NCBI GenBank assembly: GCA_020722575.1
Contig: DYKN01000019.1
Coordinates: 1-50,540, forward strand
DNA length: 50,540 bases
Source: Rikenella microfusus
Lineage (GTDB): Bacteria; Bacteroidota; Bacteroidia; Bacteroidales; VadinHA17
Reading direction: 5' to 3'
Shown here: in pieces, positions 1-8,704 of the stretch
Numbering within the stretch: position 1 is the first letter of the stretch
How the letters are laid out: each line of letters opens with the position of its first letter
Translations under genes and position numbers: made by a program
Notes under the pieces: model-generated
Told to the model about the DNA's origin: nothing
The model's database searches: none
Seen by the model: the letters and a program-made list of their open reading frames with translations, nothing else

Positions 1-1190
1 CATCGGACAGGGTTTATGCCGGAGGGAAGTACTGGGGGCGTTTCGATGGTATTTCTATGGTAGCCCTTAAGGCAATAGTTTACCTTACTTGGGCAAGCCC
101 GAGATTTAACCCCGGAAATGATCTCGCAAGATACGACAGCGCTGCTGTAAATGCTTATAAAGCAGTACAGTTCAAACTTACTGTTGACCAGGTTTCGTCA
201 GGCAATAGTTTCAGACCTCTGAATCCAGTACAATGGACAAATCCCAATGCACCTGAGGCTATTGCAATAACGCGTTACAACTCCAGCAATGATGCAATAG
301 AAAGGATGCTTTATCCGGGCGGCTTTCAGGGTAACGGTCAGATAGGAGCTACACAGGAACTGGTTGATGCTTTCCCGATGGCTAACGGACGTCCAATAAA
401 CGATCCTGCAAGTGGATATGACCCGGCAAATCCGTATGCAGGACGCGACCCAAGGTTCTACAGCGTTATTTTCTATAATAACCGACCAGTTTACAGAAAA
501 AACAATGAAACACCCAGTAATATAATGTATACATTTGAAAACTGGAATGAAGGACCTAATGGACCCGGGAAAGACGCTTATGGTGTAAAACCGACAAACA
601 GTCGAACAAACTACCATATTAAGAAGTTCATTTTTGCCGGTCTTAATTGGTCGGATGCATCAATAAACCGTCAGCCTCATTACCGCTATCTTATTCGCTG
701 GGAACAGATGCTTTTAACCTTTGCTGAAGCAGCAAATAAGGTTGTTGGTCCACTTGATGAGACACGTTACGGAATGTCGGCGCGGACTGCAATACAATAT
801 TTGCGAGCAAGAAAAACCTATGACGGTAAAAATGGTCTTAGCCCGGCAGTACCCGGTGCTCCGGATGCATACCTTCAGGAAGTTGCAGATGCAGGCCCGG
901 AAGCATTCGATGCCCTTGTGAGAAATGAGAGAAGAATCACTATGTGCTTCGAAGGAGTAAGATTCTACGACCTTCGTCGCTGGACAACAGATGCCGACTG
1001 GCAGAACCTAATAAACCAGCCTGTACATGGCGTTACTATAACTCAAAACGAAGATCTCTCGTTTGCATACGATTTCACCTATGTGGCCGACCAGAGAAAA
1101 TTCCCGTCGCCATATAATCCTATCCCGTATAACGAGGTACTGCGTATGAGTAATCTTGAACAGAACGAAGGATGGTCTTCATGGAACTAA
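1..1190 (+). CDS. SusD/RagB-family glycan-binding outer-membrane lipoprotein, 5'-truncated
   Basis: This is the C-terminal part of a SusD-like protein. The reading frame is open from base 3 with no start, so the N-terminus and lipobox lie outside the window. SusD proteins sit on the outer membrane over a SusC TonB-dependent channel and capture oligosaccharides. Visible family features are the segment around the first in-window methionine (base 57, ending in SPRFNP), an FAEAAN helix motif, the RNERRITMCFEG block followed by YDLRRW, and the typical end with IPYNEVLRMSNLEQNEGW. A following lipoprotein gene starts 21 bp downstream, as in SusC/SusD/lipoprotein operons. SusC is presumably just upstream of the window. 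The family call is secure; the ligand is unknown, but the PL10 lyase nearby makes a pectic glycan plausible. Confidence 0.93.
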   Translation, partial: SDRVYAGGKYWGRFDGISMVALKAIVYLTWASPRFNPGNDLARYDSAAVNAYKAVQFKLTVDQVSSGNSFRPLNPVQWTNPNAPEAIAITRYNSSNDAIERMLYPGGFQGNGQIGATQELVDAFPMANGRPINDPASGYDPANPYAGRDPRFYSVIFYNNRPVYRKNNETPSNIMYTFENWNEGPNGPGKDAYGVKPTNSRTNYHIKKFIFAGLNWSDASINRQPHYRYLIRWEQMLLTFAEAANKVVGPLDETRYGMSARTAIQYLRARKTYDGKNGLSPAVPGAPDAYLQEVADAGPEAFDALVRNERRITMCFEGVRFYDLRRWTTDADWQNLINQPVHGVTITQNEDLSFAYDFTYVADQRKFPSPYNPIPYNEVLRMSNLEQNEGWSSWN

Positions 1191-1211
1191 TAACTTCAAA
1201 AAGGAATAACT

Positions 1212-2192
1212 ATGAAAAAGTTACTGGCATTTATAATAATTTCTGTGGCAATGGTATCATGCTACGAGGATTATATTCTTGACTACGTTTATACTTCAAT
1301 CTATTTTCCTTACCAGCTTGATGTCCGTACATTCGTGGTGGGCGAAGGGATGAAAGTAGAAGTTGGAGCCTGCCTTGGAGGAGTGAGAGAAAACAAAATC
1401 GACCGTGAAGTTTCCTTCATTCTCGATAATAGTCTGGTTACTCCTGCCGTGTTCAATCAGATGAAAAACCACCCGCTTCCATATATCAAGGAAGCAATGA
1501 CAGGTGTGACCAATTTGCAGGTAATGCCTTCAAACTATTACACCCTCAGCGATAACAGCAAAATGGTTATCAAACAAGGCTGTCATAGCGGAACAGTTGT
1601 AGTAAGAGCCGATTCAATTAACTTTCTGAATGACTCGCTTAATACTTTTTATGCAACTTATGTTTTGCCTTTCTACATCACTAATGCTGATGCCGATACA
1701 ATTCTCGAATCAAAAAGGTATAACATTGTAGGCCTGAAATTCGAAAATATGTTATATGGCTATTACTGGCATGGTGGTGAGGCAAGGATCGAGAGACCGG
1801 GTCTGCCCGATTCTACCTTTACTTATGCAACGGAAATACCAACCGCTGAGGCAAAGATATGGATCTTAACTACAGCAGGACCTTCAACTCTCAATTGTAA
1901 CGGTTACCTCAATCAGACCAGCTCAAAAACTGAAATGAAACTGGTGCTTAAAGGCGATAAAGTATTCGTCAGTAGTGCTCCGGGTGCAACATATGTTATC
2001 GAACCCGATGGAGAAAGTATATTCAACAGGGCCAAAAAACTTCAGGACCGTCGTATATATCTGAAATATAAATACTTAAATACTTCAGACGGGTTTACAT
2101 ACCATTGCACCGACACACTCAGGTTCCGCAACCGAATACGTGACGGAATAAACGAATGGCAGGATGAAAATCCAGAACATTATACCAAATGA
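1212..2192 (+). CDS. SusD-associated surface lipoprotein (DUF1735/DUF4361-like)
   Basis: A 326-residue protein with a lipoprotein signal (hydrophobic residues 4-15, then MVSC with the lipid-modified Cys at 17). Residues about 25-150 resemble the DUF1735 (BT_3987-like) beta-sandwich: SIYFPYQ, RTFVVGEG and LGGVRENKIDREVSF are characteristic. The remainder, with MLYGYYWHGG and a DTLRFRNRI end, resembles DUF4361. Such proteins follow SusD in polysaccharide utilisation loci and act as surface glycan-binding accessory proteins. It sits 21 bp after the susD-like gene and is followed by a clear terminator, so it closes that operon. Domain names are recalled from family knowledge, not searched. Confidence 0.85.
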   Translation: MKKLLAFIIISVAMVSCYEDYILDYVYTSIYFPYQLDVRTFVVGEGMKVEVGACLGGVRENKIDREVSFILDNSLVTPAVFNQMKNHPLPYIKEAMTGVTNLQVMPSNYYTLSDNSKMVIKQGCHSGTVVVRADSINFLNDSLNTFYATYVLPFYITNADADTILESKRYNIVGLKFENMLYGYYWHGGEARIERPGLPDSTFTYATEIPTAEAKIWILTTAGPSTLNCNGYLNQTSSKTEMKLVLKGDKVFVSSAPGATYVIEPDGESIFNRAKKLQDRRIYLKYKYLNTSDGFTYHCTDTLRFRNRIRDGINEWQDENPEHYTK

Positions 2193-2238
2193 AATTTGAA
2201 CAGCTGCCGATGAAAACATCTGCAGCCATGGAAATGGA

Positions 2239-2274
2239 GAGCACCGCTGCCGAAATGGAACGGTGCTCTTTTTT
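2239..2274 (+). terminator. Rho-independent terminator after the SusD operon
   Basis: An 8-bp perfect stem, GAGCACCG (2239-2246) pairing with CGGTGCTC (2261-2268), is followed directly by six T residues. It lies 46 bp after the stop of the lipoprotein gene and just before the BNR-repeat gene, so the latter probably has its own promoter. Confidence 0.88.
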
Positions 2275-2295
2275 CACTCTTAATTTCATCCAAAT

Positions 2296-3666
2296 ATGAA
2301 AACTTTCCCCACAAAATCTTTGATATTTTTTTTATTGTTAAACAATATATTAAGTAGTGCACAAAATCCACGTATCGATGGTTACAGGGGTATCTGGTTT
2401 ACCCTCGGCCAGTTTACTGAATACGGCGATAAATATTCAGGCGGACTTGGTACTTATACTGCTAACCATATCCCGATAGCAATATTCTCTCCTGAAGTAA
2501 ATAAAACATTTTTTACTTATGGTGGAACAACCAGACCAGAAGAACACCATCTGCTGATAATGGTTTCATATTATGACCACAAAACCAGATTGGTACCAAA
2601 GCCTGTTGTTGTGTGCGATAAGAAGGGAGTAAACGATCCACACGACAATGCTGCAATTTCAATTGATGGTAATGGCTTTATCTGGGTTTTTGTCAGCGGA
2701 AGGGCACGAAATCGCCCGGGATTTATTTATAAAAGCTCTGACCCTTACCACATTGACAGGTTTGAACTTAAAAGAGAAGCCGAACTAACCTATCCTCAGC
2801 CCTGGTGGGTAAAGGACAAAGGATTCCTGTTTATGTTTACAAAATACACAAATGGGCGTGAATTGTACTGGACAACAAGCACGGACGGAGTTAACTGGAT
2901 GCCTGATCAGAAACTTGTAGGTATGGGAGGTCATTATCAGGTTACCAATATGTATGGAAATAAACTGGTCTCTGCATTTATGTACCATCCCGGAGGTAAT
3001 GTTGACAGAAGGACAAATCTCTATGTTGTTCAGACGGAAGATATGGGGAAAACATGGAAAACAGTTGATGGTAAAACAATCAACCCCCCATTGACCAATC
3101 CGCACTGCGAAGCACTTGTAAGGGATTACGAATCGGAAGGGAAACTTGTTTATATAAACGACCTGAATTTTGACAGTGACGGTAATCCTGTTATTCTTGC
3201 AGTAATAAGCAGAGATTATAAGCCCGGTCCTTCAGGAGACCCACGTGAATGGTATGTTATTCATTGGAAAAACGGTAAATGGAATTTCAACAAAGTATGC
3301 GAATCGACACATAATTACGATATGGGATCATTATATACCGGGGAAAAGGTTTGGAGGATTATTGGCCCCACTGAACCGGGCCCTCAGAAAATGGGAACAG
3401 GCGGGGAAATTGCATTGTGGGAAAGCAAAGATGAAGGCATCACATGGGAAAAGATACGTATAATTACACAAAAAAGTTTACGTAATCATTCCTATGCGAG
3501 ACGACCGCTAAACGCTCATAGCGATTTCTATGCCTTTTGGGCTGATGGAGATGCAGATAAATTATCGGAATCACACCTCTATTTCTCAAACTATAACGGC
3601 AAAAAGGTATATGAGTTGCCGTATTATATGAAACAAAAATCCCAGAAACCATTAATTTTAAGATGA
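2296..3666 (+). CDS. BNR_4 repeat beta-propeller protein, possible polysaccharide lyase/hydrolase
   Basis: A 456-residue secreted protein; residues 1-22 form a signal peptide ending near SSAQ. The mature start (DGYRGIWFTLGQ), GGLGTYTANHIPIAI, FFTYGGTT, DPHDNAAISIDG and the late NHSYARRPLNAH block match the BNR_4 family of bladed beta-propellers. Some members of this fold are polysaccharide lyases acting on uronate-containing glycans such as ulvan; others are uncharacterised proteins of pectin-type loci. Conserved YDHKT and CESTHNYDMGSLY segments could line an active site, but I cannot assign catalytic residues. It is followed by an esterase gene and then a convergent PL10 lyase gene, which fits a role in uronate polysaccharide breakdown. 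Family call is confident; substrate and activity are inference. Confidence 0.82.
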   Translation: MKTFPTKSLIFFLLLNNILSSAQNPRIDGYRGIWFTLGQFTEYGDKYSGGLGTYTANHIPIAIFSPEVNKTFFTYGGTTRPEEHHLLIMVSYYDHKTRLVPKPVVVCDKKGVNDPHDNAAISIDGNGFIWVFVSGRARNRPGFIYKSSDPYHIDRFELKREAELTYPQPWWVKDKGFLFMFTKYTNGRELYWTTSTDGVNWMPDQKLVGMGGHYQVTNMYGNKLVSAFMYHPGGNVDRRTNLYVVQTEDMGKTWKTVDGKTINPPLTNPHCEALVRDYESEGKLVYINDLNFDSDGNPVILAVISRDYKPGPSGDPREWYVIHWKNGKWNFNKVCESTHNYDMGSLYTGEKVWRIIGPTEPGPQKMGTGGEIALWESKDEGITWEKIRIITQKSLRNHSYARRPLNAHSDFYAFWADGDADKLSESHLYFSNYNGKKVYELPYYMKQKSQKPLILR

Positions 3667-3746
3667 ATTTCCCCCATTTTTTATTTGCTAACAAGGTTGG
3701 GGATATATACTATTTGAATTGTAGTAATATATTGTTTTTTTTACTT

Positions 3747-3765
3747 CTTCCCCGTGTGGGGGAAG
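3747..3765 (+). repeat. Short GC-rich hairpin in the BNR/esterase intergenic gap
   Basis: CTTCCCC (3747-3753) pairs with GGGGAAG (3759-3765) around a short loop. It is preceded by a T-run but not followed by one on either strand, so it is not a standard terminator. Its role is unknown; it may be a copy of a dispersed palindrome. Confidence 0.4.
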
Positions 3766-3816
3766 GGAAGATTGGAATGGAAGTCAATGAAAAACCTCAG
3801 GTAATGTATTAATATT

Positions 3817-5223
3817 ATGAGAAAAATAGTCCTTATTAAAGTTGTTTTTTTTCTTACGGTCGCTTTTACAAACGCACAGAAGCCTGAAGATTTATACAGA
3901 CAATCTTTGAAAGATGTACTTCTGGACATTCAGGAAAGGTATGAAGTTGTCCTTCAATACAGTGAGAATCTTGTTAAAAGTTTTGAAGTAACTTTCCCAA
4001 CATGGCGTTACAGGTCTGACGTAGAAAAGACTCTTTCAGAAATACTTTATCCGCTTAACCTTGTTTTTGAAAAGACAGGCGACAGAATTTATCAGATAAA
4101 CCGGTTCAACTACTATCAACGTCCGGTTGAAGAGGGCAGAAAACATCTCGAAAAGCTTCTTGCGGTCTGTTCAACTATTGAATTGTGGGAAAAAAGGAAG
4201 GAAGAACTTCGAAAATGTTTTTTTGAGAAATTGAAACTCAGTCCTTTTCCTGCAAAAACGCCTTTTAACCCCTATATTACACCTGAAAGGAAATATAATG
4301 GTTATACTGTTGAGAATATTGCAATTGAGACAATTCCCGGTGTATATCTTTGCGGGTCGTTATATAAACCTGCAAGGGGCAAAGGTCCTTTTCCTCTTGT
4401 GCTCTGTCCTTATGGTCATTTTTCCAATCCTGATACTAACCTTTACGGACGTTACAGGCCTGATATGCAATATCGTTGCGCCACCCTTGCCAGGATGGGA
4501 GCAGTTGTTTTCAGTTACGATATGTTTGCATGGGGTGAATCACGGTTACAGTTTGCCAGTGAACTTCACAGAACCGTCCTGGCTCATACAATGCAAACCC
4601 TTAATTCGATAAGGGCAATAGATTATCTTACGACCCTTCCATTTGTTGACGGTAAGAGAATTGGCATTACGGGCGCTTCGGGTGGCGCAACGCAGGCAAT
4701 GCTTGCAACCGCTCTTGATGACAGGATAACGGTAAGCGTCCCGGTTGTAATGGTTTCTTCCTACTACTACGGCGGTTGCCCGTGCGAAAGTGGAATGCCA
4801 TTGCAAACCTGCACAGACCTTCTGACTTATAACGCTGAAATTGCAGCTATGGCTTCTCCAAGACCAATGCTTGTTATTTCTGATGGGGACGACTGGACAA
4901 AACATGTTCCTGAAATTGAATTTCCTTATCTTCAGAAAATATATTCCCTGTATGGCAGGGAAAACTACGTTGAAAATGTACATCTTGCTGACGAAAAACA
5001 TGATTACGGATTCTCAAAAAGAATCGCGATGTATGAGTTTATGGCGAAACATCTTGGACTTAATATTAATAATGTGAAAGATAAAACAGGAAAAATTGAT
5101 GAATCGCCTGTAACTATTGAGACATACGATAAGCTTCTGGTTTTTGGTAAAAATGGGAAAATGCCTGATAAATCCCTCAAAGAAGCCGATGATGTCTGGA
5201 ATATTATAAAATCGCTTCAATAA
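3817..5223 (+). CDS. Secreted alpha/beta-hydrolase esterase with N-terminal STN domain
   Basis: A 468-residue protein with a signal peptide (residues 1-20, ending TNAQ). Residues about 25-95 look like an STN (secretin/TonB short N-terminal) domain: SLKDVLLDIQERYEVVLQYS, then a TLSEILYPLNLVFEK unit and RIYQI. This domain is normally found on SusC receptors and secretins, not enzymes. Residues about 155-415 are an alpha/beta hydrolase of the acetyl-xylan-esterase/dienelactone-hydrolase type. The nucleophile elbow is GASGG (Ser288), the likely acid is in SDGDDW (356-359), and the likely base is His395 in EKHDYG. It probably removes acetyl or methyl esters from a plant or algal polysaccharide. 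It follows the BNR_4 gene by 150 bp. The fold is confident; the substrate is not. Confidence 0.83.
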   Translation: MRKIVLIKVVFFLTVAFTNAQKPEDLYRQSLKDVLLDIQERYEVVLQYSENLVKSFEVTFPTWRYRSDVEKTLSEILYPLNLVFEKTGDRIYQINRFNYYQRPVEEGRKHLEKLLAVCSTIELWEKRKEELRKCFFEKLKLSPFPAKTPFNPYITPERKYNGYTVENIAIETIPGVYLCGSLYKPARGKGPFPLVLCPYGHFSNPDTNLYGRYRPDMQYRCATLARMGAVVFSYDMFAWGESRLQFASELHRTVLAHTMQTLNSIRAIDYLTTLPFVDGKRIGITGASGGATQAMLATALDDRITVSVPVVMVSSYYYGGCPCESGMPLQTCTDLLTYNAEIAAMASPRPMLVISDGDDWTKHVPEIEFPYLQKIYSLYGRENYVENVHLADEKHDYGFSKRIAMYEFMAKHLGLNINNVKDKTGKIDESPVTIETYDKLLVFGKNGKMPDKSLKEADDVWNIIKSLQ

Positions 5224-5258
5224 TTACGGTAATTACGGTCATCCCGATTAATAGAAAT

Positions 5259-6353
5259 TTATTTTATAATTTTGATTTTCTTTTTCCAGTCGGGATATTT
5301 TATAAATATTTCTTCCGGAGCGTCTGTATACCAGCTGTAACCATTACGGCGTTCATATCCGATCTCATCAAGCGATTTCTTCTTTATTCCATCGCGGTCA
5401 CAAAAAAAAGGCTCTCCTGTTTCAAGGTCGTAGAATCTTGCCCACATGTCTCCTGCAGCAGGGTCAGAAACAATCCTGCGGTCTTTCATCCCCTGCGCAT
5501 TAATAAAATAATCCCAGCGAACATTTTTTATTCTGTGCCTGTCGAACCAATCAACAGCACCTTCAATTGCTCTTATAATATCAGGTGAAGGATCGGGTAT
5601 TTCCATGAGTAGCAGGACAATGTCAACAGATTCAGCGCCGCTGAAGGAGGGGAGCTCATACGCCCTTGCTGCGGCAGGTTCAAGTGTATGCTCGTCGTGT
5701 TGAGCACACCACACTGTAGGTTTGCCGTTAATCACAATCTGGGTTCTCAGAATGCATTCAATCCCCTTTTTATAAGCTTTCACGACCCCTTCCTGAAGAT
5801 TATTGTCAACAATTATCCGAAGATTCCCGTGGTTTTCACTTATGTCGCGCAATAATCTCAGGATATTAACCATAGCATTGTCATTAAATGTGATATGTGA
5901 ATAATAACCTTTTCTGAGGGGCCAGAACTGAGGCCATCCGCCGTTTGCATACTGTGCATCAAGAATAAATTTTAACCCTCTGTTGAATGAATCTTTATAT
6001 TCTGGATTGCCTGTCTTATTGTACATTTTTGCCAGAAACCTCATTTCTCTGATTGTGGCACCGTTATCAAATGTTGCATCATTTAACCTTTTGTCTTCAA
6101 TCACTCGTTTTTTGTCATTATCAGATAAAGAACTATGTATCTGAATGTTTTTAGGCCAGCCACCTGAATTGCGCTGATATAGAAGAACATTCTTCGAAAC
6201 TCTTTTAGATTCTTCAGAACCATACCAATTATCAGGCATTCTTGTGGCAACATATTGCCATGTCAGTTCATTTAACGGCTTTTGTGCTTCAGCTTTAATA
6301 GAAAAGCCTGAAGCCATGAATAGCAGGATTAAAGCGAAATAATTAATTTTCAT
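5259..6353 (-). CDS. Pectate lyase, polysaccharide lyase family 10
   Basis: A 364-residue secreted enzyme with a signal peptide (residues 1-24, ending KAEAQ). PL10 hallmarks are present in order: NSGGWPKN (about 63-70), DATFDNGAT, ANGGWPQFWP, FNDNAMVNILRLLRDI, WCAQHDEHTLEPAAARAYE, SGAESVDIVLLLM and ARFYDLETGEPFFCDRDG. PL10 enzymes have an alpha/alpha-toroid fold and cleave polygalacturonate by Ca2+-dependent beta-elimination. Length fits a single catalytic domain with no binding module. It is cotranscribed with the barrel-protein gene 14 bp upstream on the same strand and convergent with the esterase gene. This is the best substrate indicator in the window and points to pectin. Confidence 0.93.
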   Translation of the reverse strand: MKINYFALILLFMASGFSIKAEAQKPLNELTWQYVATRMPDNWYGSEESKRVSKNVLLYQRNSGGWPKNIQIHSSLSDNDKKRVIEDKRLNDATFDNGATIREMRFLAKMYNKTGNPEYKDSFNRGLKFILDAQYANGGWPQFWPLRKGYYSHITFNDNAMVNILRLLRDISENHGNLRIIVDNNLQEGVVKAYKKGIECILRTQIVINGKPTVWCAQHDEHTLEPAAARAYELPSFSGAESVDIVLLLMEIPDPSPDIIRAIEGAVDWFDRHRIKNVRWDYFINAQGMKDRRIVSDPAAGDMWARFYDLETGEPFFCDRDGIKKKSLDEIGYERRNGYSWYTDAPEEIFIKYPDWKKKIKIIK

Positions 6354-6367
6354 AACGGGAAATTTGA

Positions 6368-7609
6368 TTAAAATCTTTCATTCACAATGTTATTGTAAAT
6401 CGAACCAAACGTGAACCTTAGACCTGTTCTTCCGCCTATTTCGTAAGTTGTTTCGAGTTTCCTTCTCCTGAGTAGAATATCTTCAAGTGATGCATCTCCT
6501 TTTGGAAGGTAAATCTGGTCATGTACAGCCTGTACCTGCGATTCGAAGAAGACAGAAAGATTTTTTGTGAGTCTGATGGAAAAATCCGATTCAAAAGCAA
6601 GCCGGTTTCTTGAGAAATTATTAAAGTGATGCCTTCCTTCAAGATCAAGCGTAATTTCACCCCATGGCTGTATTATTTCAATATTTACTTCTAAAGCATG
6701 GGAAAAAAATGTCTCCTGCATTTTGTCGTATATTGTTTTTTCATAATAGTCATTATAATCTGCACCAATCATATATCTGATTGCAAATATCCGCCTGTTA
6801 CATTCCGCCCATGGAAAAATATTATACTCCATCCCGGCAGAAACTCCGGAACTGTTTTGTATATTTAAATAATTTCTTGATAGATATTCTCCGAAAATTC
6901 CAGCCGACCATTTTGACCCCAGGCTTTTTACATAATCCACAGAAATTGATTTTGTATCCTGTTTGTCAGTAATCTTTTCACCGTCGTCATAATAATTTTC
7001 TCGGTTTACTTCATATTCCCCTTCAATTCTTATTTTCCAGTCTTCGGTAATTTTCTGAACTCTGAAACCTGACATTACCGAATACTCATTCTGGCTTTTT
7101 TCTTTCTGAAATTCACTACCTGCATCAATTCTGAAAATCCAGTTTTTCCATCTGTCCGTAACTATTTCATCAGCTTTCCTGTTTTCTTTTTCGTTAATTT
7201 CAATATTTAAATTCTCGAGGAATGATGTTAATGAATAATATTGTAAAATACCTGTCTTAATCACCTTAAGAAGTGCATTTCTTACTTCATCATCAGTGTC
7301 TGATTGTTTTGTTGTAATTGTATAATCAAAATTTTTTTCCTTAAAGCTATTCATTCCAATAAAGTTAAAAAAGTATTTTTCGCCACCGCTACCTGTACTG
7401 ACGTCGGTAACAAGTATGTGTACATCAGCCAGTTGTGGGTCTCTCACAAATGACACAAAAGGAAGTTCCTGTCTCACAAATGTAAAGTCACATTCAGAAC
7501 AATCAAGATAAAAGTCAGGCATTTCAGAAATTATATTCAAGTTTTGAGGCAGAGTATATATTGAAATTGCAAATATCAACAATGTACTGTTTATAATTTT
7601 TTTCTTCAT
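6368..7609 (-). CDS. Predicted outer-membrane beta-barrel protein of unknown function
   Basis: A 413-residue protein with a signal peptide (residues 1-21). The N-terminal region contains a conserved-looking block, PDFYLDCSECDFTFVRQELP then FVSFVRDPQLADVHILVTD, followed by a glycine-rich STGSGG segment. I recall similar blocks in uncharacterised envelope proteins of Bacteroidota and related phyla. From about residue 150 the sequence alternates polar and aromatic/hydrophobic residues in short strands, ending in GLRFTFGSIYNN, as expected for an outer-membrane barrel. The C-terminus (NIVNERF) ends in Phe. It is the upstream gene of a two-gene unit with the PL10 lyase. Function unknown; transport or assembly role would be guesswork. 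Confidence 0.7.
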   Translation of the reverse strand: MKKKIINSTLLIFAISIYTLPQNLNIISEMPDFYLDCSECDFTFVRQELPFVSFVRDPQLADVHILVTDVSTGSGGEKYFFNFIGMNSFKEKNFDYTITTKQSDTDDEVRNALLKVIKTGILQYYSLTSFLENLNIEINEKENRKADEIVTDRWKNWIFRIDAGSEFQKEKSQNEYSVMSGFRVQKITEDWKIRIEGEYEVNRENYYDDGEKITDKQDTKSISVDYVKSLGSKWSAGIFGEYLSRNYLNIQNSSGVSAGMEYNIFPWAECNRRIFAIRYMIGADYNDYYEKTIYDKMQETFFSHALEVNIEIIQPWGEITLDLEGRHHFNNFSRNRLAFESDFSIRLTKNLSVFFESQVQAVHDQIYLPKGDASLEDILLRRRKLETTYEIGGRTGLRFTFGSIYNNIVNERF

Positions 7610-7644
7610 AAAGTTTTAATTTTATATTTATCGCATTAAAAAAA

Positions 7645-7652
7645 CAAATGTA
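7645..7652 (-). promoter_or_regulatory. Possible -7 element for the barrel/PL10 unit
   Basis: Read on the minus strand the site is TACATTTG, matching the Bacteroidota -7 consensus TAnnTTTG, 36 bp upstream of the start codon at 7609. No convincing -33 TTTG element is found at the usual spacing, so support is weak. Confidence 0.35.
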
Positions 7653-7688
7653 TATAGTTTTGCTACTTTTATTTCTGCTTTTAAAAAT

Positions 7689-7696
7689 TAAATTTG
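7689..7696 (+). promoter_or_regulatory. Possible -7 element for the UDP-glucuronate decarboxylase gene
   Basis: TAAATTTG matches TAnnTTTG and lies 31 bp before the ATG at 7727. The nearest upstream TTTG (7659-7662) is about 26 bp away, longer than the usual 19-21 bp, so this is tentative. Confidence 0.4.
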
Positions 7697-7726
7697 TACC
7701 CTTTACATTTAATCTGGATTCTGTAA

Positions 7727-8665
7727 ATGAAAAAAATACTTGTTACTGGCGGGGCCGGTTTTATTGGTTCACATCTTTGCGAGCAACTACTTGAATTGGG
7801 TAACTATGTGATTTGTCTCGATAATTTTTATACCGGGAGGGAGAAAAATATACGGCCATTAACTAAAAACCGGTATTTCAGGATTATAGAACACGATGTT
7901 ACAAATAAGATTCATCTCGACTGTGATGAAATTTATAATTTAGCATGTCCGGCTTCTCCTGTTCATTATCAGAACGACCCAATAAGGACAATAAAAACTG
8001 CGGTTTTTGGAGCGGTAAATGTGCTGGAACTTGCGAAAAAAACCGGTGCAAAAGTTCTGCATGCATCAACAAGTGAAGTTTATGGAGATCCGCAAATTCA
8101 TCCCCAGCATGAAAATTATCGTGGCAACGTAAATATCCTTGGACCACGATCATGCTATGACGAAGGAAAGAGATGTGCCGAAACATTCGTTATTAATTAC
8201 CACCGTCAGGAGAAAATCAAAGTTAAAATTGTAAGAATCTTTAATACCTACGGCCCAAAGATGAGAGCTGACGATGGCAGGGTCATTTCGAACTTTATTG
8301 TACAGGCCCTTAAGGGTGAAGAACTTACTGTTTATGGTGATGGTATGCAGACAAGGAGTTTCCAGTATGTGGATGACCTGGTTCGCGGACTGATTCTTAT
8401 GATGAATTCCGATGATTCTTTTACTGGCCCTGTGAATTTAGGTAATCCCGAAGAATTCAGAATAATAGACCTTGCCAATAAAATTCTGAAAATAACTGGT
8501 TCACGATCGAAAATAGTATTTAAGCCTCTTCCTGAAGATGATCCCAGACAGCGCCGACCGGATATATCACTTGCAAAGGTTGTCCTTGAATGGGAACCAG
8601 AAATAAACCTCGATGAAGGCTTGAGAAAAACTGTCAATTATTTTAAGAAGGAAATAGTTTATTAA
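7727..8665 (+). CDS. UDP-glucuronate decarboxylase (UDP-xylose synthase)
   Basis: A 312-residue cytoplasmic short-chain dehydrogenase/reductase of the extended type. It has the NAD-binding GGAGFIG at residues 8-14, the STSEVYGDP segment at 114-122 and the catalytic Tyr144-x3-Lys148 in [28 protein letters not shown] and [13 protein letters not shown] are signatures that separate UXS from other epimerases. UXS oxidises UDP-glucuronate at C4, decarboxylates it and reduces the intermediate to UDP-xylose. It is the first gene of a long plus-strand run that later includes two membrane glycosyltransferases, so it could supply a donor sugar for surface glycosylation. The length is typical for bacterial UXS. 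The enzyme call is strong; the link to the glycosyltransferases is inference. Confidence 0.92.
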   Translation: MKKILVTGGAGFIGSHLCEQLLELGNYVICLDNFYTGREKNIRPLTKNRYFRIIEHDVTNKIHLDCDEIYNLACPASPVHYQNDPIRTIKTAVFGAVNVLELAKKTGAKVLHASTSEVYGDPQIHPQHENYRGNVNILGPRSCYDEGKRCAETFVINYHRQEKIKVKIVRIFNTYGPKMRADDGRVISNFIVQALKGEELTVYGDGMQTRSFQYVDDLVRGLILMMNSDDSFTGPVNLGNPEEFRIIDLANKILKITGSRSKIVFKPLPEDDPRQRRPDISLAKVVLEWEPEINLDEGLRKTVNYFKKEIVY

Positions 8666-8704
8666 TAATAACAACCTTTTCTTTATTTTATTATTTTGAG
8701 TTTG

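Noticed and set aside
198..617. Minus-strand open frame inside the SusD gene
   Set aside because: It is a shadow of a clear SusD coding sequence and has no family features.
3741..3770. Rho-independent terminator after the BNR gene
   Set aside because: The hairpin is not followed by a T-run on either strand.
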